A DNA stretch of 64,000 nt from Labrenzia sp. VG12 (lineage in GTDB: Bacteria > Pseudomonadota > Alphaproteobacteria > Rhizobiales > Stappiaceae), in NCBI RefSeq assembly GCF_002237595.1, contig NZ_CP022529.1, positions 1,798,001 through 1,862,000 on the forward strand. The letters run 5' to 3'. Of this stretch, positions 36,238-45,016 are shown in pieces. Both the position numbers and the translations under genes were made by a program. The notes beneath the pieces were generated by a model that saw only the letters and a list, made by a program, of their open reading frames with translations, was not told the DNA's origin and ran no database searches. The stretch's first letter is position 1. Each line of letters starts with the position of its first letter.

Positions 36238-36585
36238 TTACTTGGATTGGATGGAGCTCAAATACCCCAAAAAGGCGTCGATGTCATCCGGCGCAAAGGC
36301 AACTTCCGGCATGTTTTCATGGGCGGTCACGATGCCTTCCGCCAGCGGTTCCTCAAGACTTTCGAGCGGATAGAGCTTGGAGAGATCGCGAAAAGCGGGT
36401 GCTCCCTCCTGTGCGCTGACATCGTCAACGGCAACGGCGTGGCAGGCTGCACAATGGATTTCCGCAAGTTCCCGCCCGGAGGCCAGGCTGGCGGCATCGG
36501 TCGGATAGCCGGTGTCCGAGGCCATGGCGGCAGTCCCGCACATCAAGACCGCAGCCGCCCAAAGAATCGTTTTGCCAGGCAACAC
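36238..36585 (-). CDS. Small periplasmic c-type cytochrome
   Basis: A 115-residue exported protein with signal peptide (KTILWAAAVLMCGTAAMASD) and one haem motif CAACH (Cys45, Cys48, His49). A likely axial Met lies in ENMPEVAFAPDDI, and the C-terminal helix DIDAFLGYLSSIQ closes the fold. No ATG is available; the GTG at 36585 or TTG at 36582 follow GGAGGAG, and I take GTG. The frame continues far upstream to 36978 without coding character. It diverges from the moxR-like gene, and the redox partner is unknown. Confidence 0.85.
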   Translation of the reverse strand: MLPGKTILWAAAVLMCGTAAMASDTGYPTDAASLASGRELAEIHCAACHAVAVDDVSAQEGAPAFRDLSKLYPLESLEEPLAEGIVTAHENMPEVAFAPDDIDAFLGYLSSIQSK

Positions 36586-36740
36586 TCTCTCCTCCCTTGA
36601 ATCAGTTGCGCTTTTATAGAAGGTTCGGAAGCAGAAACACATTAGGGGGATCACGTGGCCGCTGCGATGCCCCCTTGCACATGGCCATGCCGTGATGCTG
36701 CCTATATACATCTGGGATTGCCCTGCCCGCCGGAGACACC

Positions 36741-37679
36741 ATGAGCCAATTGCCCCTGCCCGCTTCCATTGACGACACGCTCCAGCTGATGGATCAGGCC
36801 GGTTACGTCGCCGACCGGTCCCTGGCAACCGTCCTGCATCTTGCCCTGAAGATGAAGCGGCCTCTGTTTCTGGAAGGGGAAGCCGGTGTCGGCAAAACCG
36901 AAATTGCCAAGGTGCTGTCGACGACACTCGGGCGCGACCTGATCCGCCTGCAATGCTACGAGGGCCTCGATGTCGCATCCGCCGTTTACGAGTGGAACTA
37001 TCCGGCCCAGATGGTCGAGATCCGCGTAGCGGAAGCTGCCGGCGACACGGACCACTCGGAACTGTCGAAGTCGATCTTCGACGAACGGTTCCTGATCAAG
37101 CGCCCCGTCTTGCAGGCCCTGGAGCCTTCCCTGTCCGGCGCGCCCGTGTTCCTGATCGACGAGCTCGACCGGGCCGATGAGGCCTTTGAGGCGTTCCTTC
37201 TCGAAGTGCTTGCCGACAACCAGGTTTCCATTCCCGAACTCGGCACCATCAAGGCCGAAGAACCGCCGATCGTGATCATCACCACCAACCGGACCCGGGA
37301 GATCCACGACGCCCTGAAGCGCCGCTGTCTCTATCACTGGGTCGACTACCCGGATGCCGAGCGGGAACTTGAGATCGTGCGCCGCAAGGTTCCGGGGGCC
37401 GCGGAACGCCTGGCGCTTGAGGTGGTCGCGTTCGTCCAGAAGCTGCGCGCCGACGAGGATCTCTTCAAGCAGCCGGGTGTGGCCGAGACGCTCGACTGGG
37501 CGACTGCCCTTTCCGAGCTCAACGAGATTGCGCTCGACCCGGACATGGCCTCCGACACGCTCGGCGTCCTGCTCAAATACCAGGACGACATCGAGCGCGT
37601 ACGCGGCTCCAAGGTGCGCCAGATGATCGACGACATTCGCAAGGACGTTTCGCAGCAGCCCTCCATGCCGGTCGTGTGA
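36741..37679 (+). CDS. MoxR-family AAA+ ATPase (CoxD-like)
   Basis: A 312-residue AAA+ protein. Walker A is GEAGVGKTE (residues 46-54), Walker B VFLIDELDRADE (about 136-147), sensor 1 VIITTNRTRE, and the arginine finger area HDALKRRCLYHW. MoxR ATPases paired with VWA proteins act as metal-centre or cofactor insertion chaperones; the CoxD/CoxE pair matures Mo/Cu CO dehydrogenase. Here it is followed by a CoxE-like gene after 55 bp, but no dehydrogenase genes are present. Confidence 0.92.
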   Translation: MSQLPLPASIDDTLQLMDQAGYVADRSLATVLHLALKMKRPLFLEGEAGVGKTEIAKVLSTTLGRDLIRLQCYEGLDVASAVYEWNYPAQMVEIRVAEAAGDTDHSELSKSIFDERFLIKRPVLQALEPSLSGAPVFLIDELDRADEAFEAFLLEVLADNQVSIPELGTIKAEEPPIVIITTNRTREIHDALKRRCLYHWVDYPDAERELEIVRRKVPGAAERLALEVVAFVQKLRADEDLFKQPGVAETLDWATALSELNEIALDPDMASDTLGVLLKYQDDIERVRGSKVRQMIDDIRKDVSQQPSMPVV

Positions 37680-37734
37680 GCGAGCGGCATGATCTTCGTT
37701 TTCGCCAATAAACAGGGCGGTCTGCGAGGCGAAC

Positions 37735-38949
37735 ATGTCTTCTTCGCCTGAGCTGCGCTCCCGCATCACGGACAATATCGTCTATTTCGCCCGCACGCTA
37801 CGCAAGGCGGGCGTGCCGGTCGGTCCGGCCTCGGTAGTCGATGCCGTTGCCGCGGTCGAGGTCAGCGGCATTCAGAACCGGGACGATCTTTACTGGACAC
37901 TGCACGCCGTGTTCGTCCGCAAGCATGAACACAAGGTGCTGTTCGACGAGGCCTTCCGAATCTACTGGCAAAGCCGCGGCCTGATTGAAAAAATGCTGGC
38001 GGTGCTCTCGCCGGTGGCCCCGCCGCGCGGTGAACCGGAAAAGCCGAAGGCCGGCCAGACCCGGGTTTCCCAGGCCTTTGAGGCGGCCAGGGAACGGGTG
38101 GCGGAAGAAACGGTGCCGCAGATCGAGATCGACGCCAAGTTCACGGTATCCGGCAAGGAACTGCTGCAGAGCAAGGACTTCGCCCAGATGACGGCGGAAG
38201 AAATCGACGCGGCCAAACAGGCCCTCAGGTCAATGAGCCTGCCGATGGACAGAATCCGGCTCCGCCGGCTCACCCCTTCCGCAAAAGGCAAGGTCGATCC
38301 GCGCCGCACGCTCAGAGCCTCGATGCGCGCAGGCGGCGATATCATCGACCTCAAATACCGCAAACCGGCCGAGAAGCGACCGCCCCTCGTGGTGCTTTGC
38401 GATATTTCCGGTTCCATGAGCCAGTATTCAAGGCTTCTGCTGCATTTCCTGCATGCCGCAACAGCCGAACGTCGAGACGTGCACACGTTCCTGTTCGGCA
38501 CGAGACTGACCAATGTCACCCGTCAGCTGCGGATGAAGGACCCGGACGAGTCGCTTGAGGCCTGTTCGGATGGGGTGGAGGACTGGTCCGGCGGAACCCG
38601 CATCGCCTCGGCGCTGCATGATTTCAACCGCCACTGGTCGCGCCGCGTGCTCTCCGGCAAACCGACCGTTCTCCTCATCACCGATGGGCTGGAACGGGAT
38701 ACGGATGAGGATCTGGAACGGGAAATCGACAGGCTGCACCGTTCCTGCCGCCGTCTGATCTGGCTGAACCCGTTGCTGCGCTTTGACGGTTTCGAGGCCA
38801 AGGCGAAGGGCATACGCGCCATGCTGCCCCATGTCGACGAATTCCGCGCCGTCCATTCCCTGGATGCCGTCGCAGACCTTGTTGCCGCGCTTTCCGGAAG
38901 CGGCGGCATCACTGAAAAGACCGACCCGAAACGCTGGCTCACCGCCTGA
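37735..38949 (+). CDS. VWA-domain protein (CoxE-like)
   Basis: A 404-residue protein. The N-terminal half is helical (SPELRSRITDNIVYFARTLR); the C-terminal von Willebrand A domain begins VVLCDISGSMSQYSR with an intact MIDAS DxSxS (about residues 223-227), plus LITDGLERDTDEDLE and WLNPLLRF as in CoxE. It is the standard partner of the upstream MoxR ATPase. The client protein cannot be named from this window. Confidence 0.9.
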   Translation: MSSSPELRSRITDNIVYFARTLRKAGVPVGPASVVDAVAAVEVSGIQNRDDLYWTLHAVFVRKHEHKVLFDEAFRIYWQSRGLIEKMLAVLSPVAPPRGEPEKPKAGQTRVSQAFEAARERVAEETVPQIEIDAKFTVSGKELLQSKDFAQMTAEEIDAAKQALRSMSLPMDRIRLRRLTPSAKGKVDPRRTLRASMRAGGDIIDLKYRKPAEKRPPLVVLCDISGSMSQYSRLLLHFLHAATAERRDVHTFLFGTRLTNVTRQLRMKDPDESLEACSDGVEDWSGGTRIASALHDFNRHWSRRVLSGKPTVLLITDGLERDTDEDLEREIDRLHRSCRRLIWLNPLLRFDGFEAKAKGIRAMLPHVDEFRAVHSLDAVADLVAALSGSGGITEKTDPKRWLTA

Positions 38950-38960
38950 AGGATCTTCAC

Positions 38961-39293
38961 GTGACCGACAAGAGCTTGTCCGAAATCGAAGACGGCGTTG
39001 CGGCGGTCTCCGACATCTATGCCCGGCGCTTCGAAATTGAACGGGACAGCGGCTGGTATCTTGCCAAGCTCACCGAGGAACTCGGCGAACTCACGGCCGC
39101 CGATCTGAAATGTGCGGGCAAGGGCAGACCGAATGGCAAATCGGCGGAAAACCTGAAGCGGGCTTTGGCAGATGAAGCCGCGGATCTCTTCGCGCACCTG
39201 CTTTTGTTTTGCAGGGATCGGGAGATTGATCTGCAAGAGGCCGTCAGGGACAAGTGGCTGAGCTATCTGTCAGCAGCTGAACAGGCTGACTGA
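38961..39293 (+). CDS. MazG-like nucleotide pyrophosphohydrolase
   Basis: A 110-residue all-alpha NTP pyrophosphatase-like protein. The metal-binding EExxE/ExxD pattern appears as KLTEELGELTAA and DEAADLFAHLLLF. It could be a house-cleaning pyrophosphohydrolase; the substrate is unknown. GTG 38961 is the start, with AAGGA upstream. The 11-bp gap from the CoxE-like gene suggests one operon. Confidence 0.8.
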   Translation: MTDKSLSEIEDGVAAVSDIYARRFEIERDSGWYLAKLTEELGELTAADLKCAGKGRPNGKSAENLKRALADEAADLFAHLLLFCRDREIDLQEAVRDKWLSYLSAAEQAD

Positions 39294-39305
39294 CATCTGG
39301 CTGCC

Positions 39306-39611
39306 TTACCCCTCCTTCCGATAGAGGATCGTGCCGCGCTGGTTGATCAACAGCACCTCGCCGGTCACCGGATGCACATAGACCTCGACCCGTTGTCCCT
39401 CCGGGGTCGTGCCATAGACTTCCCAGCAGCCGCCATCTTCTTTCATGCGGCGCACCTGCCAGCCGTCATCGGTCAGTTTTTCGCTCACCTGCTCCTGAGA
39501 GAGCCACGCGGCCCGATCGGTCGGTTCGCATTCAAAAACGCCGGTGGCATAGGCCGGAAAGGCGAAGAGGCCAGCCAGCATGGATTGGATGGTGTAGAGC
39601 GTATAATTCAT
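39306..39611 (-). CDS. Exported PepSY-domain protein
   Basis: A 101-residue protein: signal peptide (MNYTLYTIQSMLAGLFAFPA) followed by one PepSY domain (SQEQVSEKLTDDGWQVRRM, VEVYVHPVTGEVL). GGAGGAG lies 6 nt before the ATG at 39611, deciding the start against the longer open frame to 39842. It is encoded 22 bp after the membrane cytochrome-like gene, and such pairs are common. The role may be electron-transfer modulation or peptidase inhibition; this is unresolved. Confidence 0.82.
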   Translation of the reverse strand: MNYTLYTIQSMLAGLFAFPAYATGVFECEPTDRAAWLSQEQVSEKLTDDGWQVRRMKEDGGCWEVYGTTPEGQRVEVYVHPVTGEVLLINQRGTILYRKEG

Positions 39612-39633
39612 CGAATTCTCCTCCGGTCGGCAG

Positions 39634-40248
39634 TCAGGACGAAACAGGGGCTGGTTTTGCGCCGGGCCGATAGAGACGGAACACACGGTAGGCCTCAAGC
39701 GCGGCAAGCGGCAGGAAATGCACCAGGGCCGGGCCCAGATTGTTGTGCACGAAGATCCAGTGCAGCAGCGTCGCAATGGCCGCGACATAGACGCTGCGCT
39801 GAAGCGGCCGCCAGTACCGCCCGAGTGCCCTGACGGAGACATCGTTCGATGTCAGACCAAGGGGCAGGAAAATGAAGAAGGCGAGCCAGCCGGTCCAGAT
39901 GCCGAGGCTCCAGAACTCGCCGAGCACGGCTTTGAGCGAGCCCATATCGACCAGGTAGAGCACCGTGTGCAAAACCGCATAGGCAAAGGCGGCCACGCCA
40001 AAATAGCGCCGCCGTCTGGCCATCCAGAACCAGAACCTGGATTTCGGAAACATCAGACGGAATGGTGAGATGACCATGGCAATGATCATGAAGCGCGCGG
40101 CGAATTCACCTGTCGGGTGCAGCAGGGCTTCCGTGACCGGACGCCCGTCGTCTGGTCCCGCCCCGCCGATCAGGGCTGCCATCATCGGGATCGACGGCAG
40201 CGCCAGCAGTGCCCATAGAAAGTAGCGTGAATTCAGGATGGTCAGCAT
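39634..40248 (-). CDS. Ferric-reductase-like/MsrQ-type haem membrane protein
   Basis: A 204-residue protein with about five or six membrane segments and the ferric reductase-like transmembrane domain. Candidate haem-ligand histidines lie in FAYAVLHTVLYLVDMG and AIATLLHWIFVHNN, and RYFGVAAF and YWRPLQRSVYVAA are typical of MsrQ/YedZ-type proteins. MsrQ feeds electrons to periplasmic MsrP, but no msrP is in the window; the partner here is a PepSY protein. Confidence 0.83.
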   Translation of the reverse strand: MLTILNSRYFLWALLALPSIPMMAALIGGAGPDDGRPVTEALLHPTGEFAARFMIIAMVISPFRLMFPKSRFWFWMARRRRYFGVAAFAYAVLHTVLYLVDMGSLKAVLGEFWSLGIWTGWLAFFIFLPLGLTSNDVSVRALGRYWRPLQRSVYVAAIATLLHWIFVHNNLGPALVHFLPLAALEAYRVFRLYRPGAKPAPVSS

Positions 40249-40377
40249 GTCGCCCCTCGCCCGGATGAAAGATCCTGTGCCTTTGACGTTTCAAAGACTA
40301 GCAAGAAGGTGTCGCGCATCTGTGCCGGGAGCCCCCCGACTTTGTCGCAAAATGTAACGGCGTTTCCTGGATGAAAA

Positions 40378-40417
40378 CCCCACCGGCATCGTGTTGGGGC
40401 ACTGGAGACCGGTGGGG
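40378..40417 (-). terminator. Terminator of the L,D-transpeptidase gene
   Basis: A perfect 9-bp stem (CCCCACCGG / CCGGTGGGG) with a 22-nt loop, followed on the minus strand by TTTT. It lies 97 bp beyond the transpeptidase stop. The intervening 40418-40513 holds nothing recognisable. Confidence 0.6.
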
Positions 40418-40513
40418 CCATTGATAAGGGCCTGAGAAGACCCGGCCTCACCTTATATTCAATTTCATGAAACTAGATGCGGCAAGCTGTCCCTGCGGCA
40501 AGCTGGCCGTCCA

Positions 40514-41038
40514 CTACGGCAGCGCGATGACCGGTGTTCGAATACCGACACGCTGGTAGAGATCCTGGATGTCGTGGTTGGCCATGCGAATGCAGCCATA
40601 GGAAACGGCACGGCCGATGGACCCCGGGCGGTTGGTGCCGTGAATGGCGTAGTTGCCGTTGGAGAGCGTCATGGCGGCCACACCCATTGGATTGTTGGGT
40701 GCGCCTCCCTTGATCAGGGTCGGCAGATGCGGGTGATCCCGGCGCACCTCGGCAGAGGGAGACCAGTCCGGCCGCACGTATTTGCCGGTAATATAGGCCT
40801 GCCCTGTCCAGGATTTGCGGCGTTTGCCCACAGCCACCTTGTACCGGATGGCCCGGTTGCCGCGCAGAACCAGGTAAAGCCGCTTTTCGGAGTTTCTGAT
40901 CACGATCGTCCCAGGCCTGAAACGATGATCGGAAAACCCGACCAGCTCGGCCGCGCGAGCGGGGACGCTCCCTGACAAAACGAGAAACAGCACGAGAACT
41001 GTCGGCGCGAAGACGCGGTACAAATCGGCCGGACGCAT
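40514..41038 (-). CDS. L,D-transpeptidase (YkuD/ErfK family)
   Basis: A 174-residue exported protein: signal peptide (YRVFAPTVLVLFLVLSG, cleavage after ARA) followed by a YkuD catalytic domain. The active-site pattern is AIHGTNRPGSIGRAVSYGCI with the nucleophile Cys in SYGCIRM. It forms 3-3 peptidoglycan cross-links or anchors proteins to peptidoglycan; which of these is unknown. It is a compact, typical alphaproteobacterial form without LysM or peptidoglycan-binding domains. Confidence 0.92.
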   Translation of the reverse strand: MRPADLYRVFAPTVLVLFLVLSGSVPARAAELVGFSDHRFRPGTIVIRNSEKRLYLVLRGNRAIRYKVAVGKRRKSWTGQAYITGKYVRPDWSPSAEVRRDHPHLPTLIKGGAPNNPMGVAAMTLSNGNYAIHGTNRPGSIGRAVSYGCIRMANHDIQDLYQRVGIRTPVIALP

Positions 41039-41175
41039 GGCACTTTCCTATTCCCAACCGGAATTCAACCTTGCCCAACCCTATCCTGCTCAAAGACTTG
41101 AAAGAATGGGCAGCGCCCTATTTTCTTAACAGAAGGTTAATAGACGCCATGAGCGTCTGTTCCTGGTCTTTCGCT

Positions 41176-41191
41176 TGTGACGCGCATCACT
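41176..41191. promoter_or_regulatory. CRP/FNR-like palindrome upstream of the YceI gene
   Basis: TGTGA-CGCGCA-TCACT fits the CRP-type pattern TGTGA-N6-TCACA with one mismatch. It lies in the 290-bp region between the L,D-transpeptidase (divergent) and yceI-like genes, about 140 bp from each start. Otherwise this intergenic region shows nothing clear. Confidence 0.4.
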
Positions 41192-41330
41192 ATGCCCGGC
41201 CGTGGCAACGGGGATACTTCAGGCATGGCTCCGGGAAGACAGTTTTCCGGAACAAGGTGCCTAGCCGCACCGCCTGTTTCGACAGACCCGTTTCATGGCC
41301 GGAATCAAGGCCTAGCTCAAGGATATCGAG

Positions 41331-41942
41331 ATGCCCCGTATCCCGTTCCCGACTGCCCGTTGTCGTCCTATCAGAACCCTGTTCGCCGGCCTTGTCGGTC
41401 TGCTGGCCCTCTCCCTGGCGGTTCAACCGGTCGCGGCCGGACCTCTGACCGGCACCTACACATTGTCACCTTCCCAGGTGAACACCGGATTTTCCGTCAA
41501 GGTCCTCGGCGGCAAGCCCGTCACCGGCGCTTTCAAGAGCGTGTCCGGCAAGATGGTCCTCAATCAGAACCGGCCTGAAAAGAGCCACGTCAGTGTGAAG
41601 GTCGATCTGGGCAGTGTTCAGACCAACAACGACAAGGTCACCGGCTTCTTGAAAAGCGCCGCCATGTTCGACGTGGCCAATCATCCGGTCGCGGTCTTCA
41701 AAAGCACGCGGGTGCGCATGACCGGAGACCGCAGCGCTGAAGTGGAAGGCAACCTGACCCTGCGCGGCAAGACCATGCGCACCAAGCTGACCGTGAGGCT
41801 GACAGGCGCCAAGGCCAGTGGCGGTGTCGGTTTTGAAGTTACCGGTGGGTTTTTCAGAAGTTTCTACGGCATGAAAGCCGGCCAGCCGATCTATGCCGAC
41901 AAGGTCAATCTGGTCATCAGCGGAACTGGCCGCCGCAGCTGA
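41331..41942 (+). CDS. Periplasmic YceI-family protein
   Basis: A 203-residue protein. An N-terminal signal sequence (LFAGLVGLLALSLAVQPVAA, cleavage about residue 36) is followed by the YceI lipocalin-like beta barrel, with GTYTLSPSQVNTGFSVKVLG, FDVANHPVAVFKST and LTLRGKTM as family landmarks. YceI proteins bind polyprenyl lipids such as octaprenyl-phenol derivatives. AAGGA lies 7 nt before ATG 41331. There is no cytochrome b561 partner nearby. Confidence 0.9.
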   Translation: MPRIPFPTARCRPIRTLFAGLVGLLALSLAVQPVAAGPLTGTYTLSPSQVNTGFSVKVLGGKPVTGAFKSVSGKMVLNQNRPEKSHVSVKVDLGSVQTNNDKVTGFLKSAAMFDVANHPVAVFKSTRVRMTGDRSAEVEGNLTLRGKTMRTKLTVRLTGAKASGGVGFEVTGGFFRSFYGMKAGQPIYADKVNLVISGTGRRS

Positions 41943-42022
41943 CCGGCAGCTCATCCCTTCGAAAAAGCGCGTGTCCTGTCAAACGGCGCGCGCTTTTCCG
42001 TTTTGCTGCCAGAAACGAAAGC

Positions 42023-43129
42023 TCAGGGACGGCGCTGCGGCACCCCATCCCGCCATTCATACCAGACATAGGCTGGCGCATTTGCATCACCGTTTGCGTC
42101 AAACCGCACCGGCCCGATCACCGTTGCCAGATCACCGGTGCCAAGCGCAGCTGCAACATCCTTCAAGGTGGTGTTGCCAGCGCTTTCAGCGGCCTGTGCC
42201 CAGGCCTGGATCGCCGCATAACTGGTCAGCGCATAGCGGTCGGCCGGCAATCCTGCCTCGTCCAGCGCAGCCACCACCTTCTGTGCCTCCGGGCGCTGCC
42301 GCGGTATTTCAGGATAGGTCAAAAGCGTCCCGTTTCCTGCCGGCCCGGCAACGAGCCAGAACTCGTCCGTCATCAGGGCATCGCCTGAAATCAGCACGGC
42401 ATCGAGACCCTGGCGCTGCATCTCAAGTGCAATCAGGCCGGCCTCGGGATGATACCCGCCCAGATAGACGACACCGACATTCTGCAGGCCGAGCTGTGAC
42501 ACAAGACCACGATAGTCGTCTTCCCCCGCATCAAAACCAAGAGACAGGCTTTCGCTGGTGCCAAGCGCATTCATTTCCGCCTTGACTGCATCGACAAGGC
42601 CTTTGCCATAGGCGGTCTTGTCATGCAGCAAGGCAATGCGCTCAATACCAAAGTCCCTGGCGAGCAACTGTCCGGCCACCTTGGCTTGGCTGTCATCCCT
42701 GGGCGCCAACCGGAAGACGCCGTCTCCAGGCCGATCGTCCGTGAATTTCGGCAAGGTGGTCGCGGGCGAGATCTGGACGATCCCGGCATCGGCATAAACC
42801 TCGCTGGCCGCAATCGACGCTCCAAAACAGAAGTGCCCCGCAACGAAGACCACCCCCTTGCCGATCAGCTGGTTGGCAACCGCAACCGCCTTGTCCGCCA
42901 CGCAGCCGTCATCCACCGCTTCCAGGATCAGCTGTTCGCCATTGACACCGCCGGCCGCATTGATGTCGGCAACGGCCTGTGCCGCTCCGGCGAGCATCTG
43001 TTCGCCAAAGGCACCGAACTGGCCCTCCATCGGACCGGCAACCGCAATGCGGATATCGGCCTTGGCAGGCACGGAGAGAGCGCCAAGGGCCAAGAGCCCT
43101 GCTGCAAGGCCAAGTTTCTGCAAGAACAT
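42023..43129 (-). CDS. Liv-type branched-chain amino-acid-class binding protein
   Basis: A 368-residue periplasmic binding protein of the LivK/BraC class (type I fold). Signal peptide MFLQKLGLAAGLLALGALSV (cleavage after AKA), then IRIAVAGPMEGQFGAFGEQM, INAAGGVNGEQL and GHFCFGASIAASEVYAD. Start 43129 is preferred to 43144 because GGAG is then correctly spaced. No livFGHM genes adjoin it, so it is an orphan receptor serving a remote transporter. The ligand may be an amino acid or amide; this is uncertain. Confidence 0.9.
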   Translation of the reverse strand: MFLQKLGLAAGLLALGALSVPAKADIRIAVAGPMEGQFGAFGEQMLAGAAQAVADINAAGGVNGEQLILEAVDDGCVADKAVAVANQLIGKGVVFVAGHFCFGASIAASEVYADAGIVQISPATTLPKFTDDRPGDGVFRLAPRDDSQAKVAGQLLARDFGIERIALLHDKTAYGKGLVDAVKAEMNALGTSESLSLGFDAGEDDYRGLVSQLGLQNVGVVYLGGYHPEAGLIALEMQRQGLDAVLISGDALMTDEFWLVAGPAGNGTLLTYPEIPRQRPEAQKVVAALDEAGLPADRYALTSYAAIQAWAQAAESAGNTTLKDVAAALGTGDLATVIGPVRFDANGDANAPAYVWYEWRDGVPQRRP

Positions 43130-43364
43130 CCACATCTCCGGCATCTACATCACACCGATATGCCTAGCGCGGGCGGTTGCCAAGCTCAATCCACAACCCA
43201 TGTTTTCTTGTCCGGGTCTATTCAAAAGACACATGAACACGTGGTCGATGAACCGTTTGACGGCATCCGAACCATTTCGCTAAGACAGCCTAGGCAGCCC
43301 CTCCCGGCGCGCATAGACTACCGCCCAAGACGATTCCCGCGCCAAGCGGTCAAGGAGCCGAACC

Positions 43365-43892
43365 ATGTCCACTTCCCCGCCGGACCAGACCGATCAGGAC
43401 CGGTTGCCTCTGGACACCACCAGCTTCCGCGAAGCCATGAGCCGGATCGCGGCAGCCGTACATGTTGTCACCACCGACGGCAGCGCCGGCCGCTTGGGAG
43501 CAACTGTCTCCGCGGCGTGCTCGGTCAGCGACAATCCGCCCAGCATTCTCATTTGCCTCAACCGGGAAACGCGCGTCCACGATGCAGTCCTGGAGAACGG
43601 CTGTTTCTGCCTGAACACCTTGAGCGACGACCATGAAGACATCTCCGATGCCTTTGCCGGACGCCACAAGCTGGAGATGCCGGAGCGTTTCGCCAAGGGG
43701 GACTGGACGGCGCTGGCAACCGGCTGCCCCGCGCTCGACAGCGCTCGCCTGAGCGTCGATTGCGAGGTGCATTCGGCCACCGAAATGGGCACCCATTCCA
43801 TCATTGTCGGCACCGTCACCGACCTGCGCATGACGGACCCGGGCAAATCCCTGCTCTATGTCCGGCGCGGCTACAAAAGCCTCGACACCTGA
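43365..43892 (+). CDS. Flavin reductase-domain protein
   Basis: A 175-residue FMN-binding split-barrel protein of the flavin reductase (HpaC/RutF-like) family. Conserved parts: FREAMSRIAAAVHVVTTDG, GATVSAACSVSDNPPSILIC, NGCFCLNTL, and the later GTHSIIVGTVTDL. It probably supplies reduced flavin to a separate monooxygenase, which is not in the window. AAGGAG precedes the ATG. It is followed after 53 bp by the P1 peptidase gene. Confidence 0.9.
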   Translation: MSTSPPDQTDQDRLPLDTTSFREAMSRIAAAVHVVTTDGSAGRLGATVSAACSVSDNPPSILICLNRETRVHDAVLENGCFCLNTLSDDHEDISDAFAGRHKLEMPERFAKGDWTALATGCPALDSARLSVDCEVHSATEMGTHSIIVGTVTDLRMTDPGKSLLYVRRGYKSLDT

Positions 43893-43945
43893 CGTCACCA
43901 CGCGCACACTGATCCTCCAGCAGTCATATTCGGGACGCATCTTCC

Positions 43946-44950
43946 ATGGCCGGCCAACGCAATCTGATCACCGACGTTCCGGGCCTGAAGGTCGGCAATG
44001 CCTCTGACCAGTCCCTGAAGTCCGGCGCGACCGTGCTGGTTCCGGACGAGCCGGCCGTCGCTTCTGTCGCCATTCACGGCGGCGCGCCCGGCACACGTGA
44101 AATTGCACTTCTTGAGCCCGAGCAGACCGTGGACAAGATCGACGCGGTGGTTCTGGCCGGAGGCTCCGCTTTCGGTCTGGATGCGGGCGCCGGCGTGCAG
44201 GGCCGTCTGGCAGAACTCGGATACGGCTTTCAGGTCGGCCCCGTGCGCGTACCGATCGTGCCCACCGCAATCCTGTTCGATCTCCTCAATGGTGGCGACA
44301 AGAGCTGGGGTCAGGCGGCGCCTTACCGCGACCTCGGCCGGTCGGCGCTGGATGCCATCGGATATGACTTTCCGCTCGGCTCCATCGGCGCGGGCACGGG
44401 CGCGACCACGGCCAATCTGAAGGGCGGCCTCGGTTCCGCCTCCCAGGTACTCGACAACGGGGTTACGGTCGGCGCGATCGTTGCCGTCAACGCGCTCGGG
44501 CGGGCCACCGTCGGCGAGACACCGCATTTCTGGGCGGCGCCCTTTGAGGAAGAAGCTGAATTCGGCGGCCACGGCATGGCACACCCCCTGCCCGCAGACA
44601 GCACGACCGTACGCACGAAGCTGGATGGCCTGAAGGCCGGCGCCAACACGACGATTGCGGCTGTTGCCACCGACGCCATCCTGACCAAGGGAGAGGCAAA
44701 GCGTCTCGCCGTCATGGCACATGACGGTCTTGCCCGTGCGCTCTGGCCGGCACACACGCCGCTTGATGGCGACCTCGTCTTTGCCCTTTCCACCGGACAG
44801 AAGCGCCTCGAGAACGGACTGGAAGACATGGTCCAGCTCGGGGCGGCGGCGGCATCCTGCCTTGCAAGAGCCATTGCCCGGGGCATCTATCACGCCACGC
44901 CTGCCGAAGACGACCCGGTGCCGACCTGGCAGACCCGCTTCGGCAGCTAA
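43946..44950 (+). CDS. P1/S58-family self-processing peptidase (DmpA-like)
   Basis: A 334-residue member of the DmpA/BapA/NylC Ntn-hydrolase-like superfamily. The N-terminal ITDVPGLKVGNA and AVVLAGGSAFGLDAGAGVQG are typical, and the autocleavage region SIGAGTGATTANLKGGLGSA is near residues 148-167. Members cleave N-terminal D- or beta-amino acids or amide oligomers. The physiological substrate here is unknown. No signal peptide, so it is cytoplasmic. Confidence 0.9.
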   Translation: MAGQRNLITDVPGLKVGNASDQSLKSGATVLVPDEPAVASVAIHGGAPGTREIALLEPEQTVDKIDAVVLAGGSAFGLDAGAGVQGRLAELGYGFQVGPVRVPIVPTAILFDLLNGGDKSWGQAAPYRDLGRSALDAIGYDFPLGSIGAGTGATTANLKGGLGSASQVLDNGVTVGAIVAVNALGRATVGETPHFWAAPFEEEAEFGGHGMAHPLPADSTTVRTKLDGLKAGANTTIAAVATDAILTKGEAKRLAVMAHDGLARALWPAHTPLDGDLVFALSTGQKRLENGLEDMVQLGAAAASCLARAIARGIYHATPAEDDPVPTWQTRFGS

Positions 44951-45016
44951 ATCAGATCCGGCCGCCGTCTGGCGCCGTATGTAGAGCACCTTCATCGACA
45001 GAGGCTTTGCAAGACC

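Noticed and set aside
36586..36978. N-terminal extension of the cytochrome c gene to 36978
   Set aside because: The extra sequence is Arg/Ser-rich shadow of the moxR gene; a GTG/TTG start with GGAGGAG gives a proper signal peptide.
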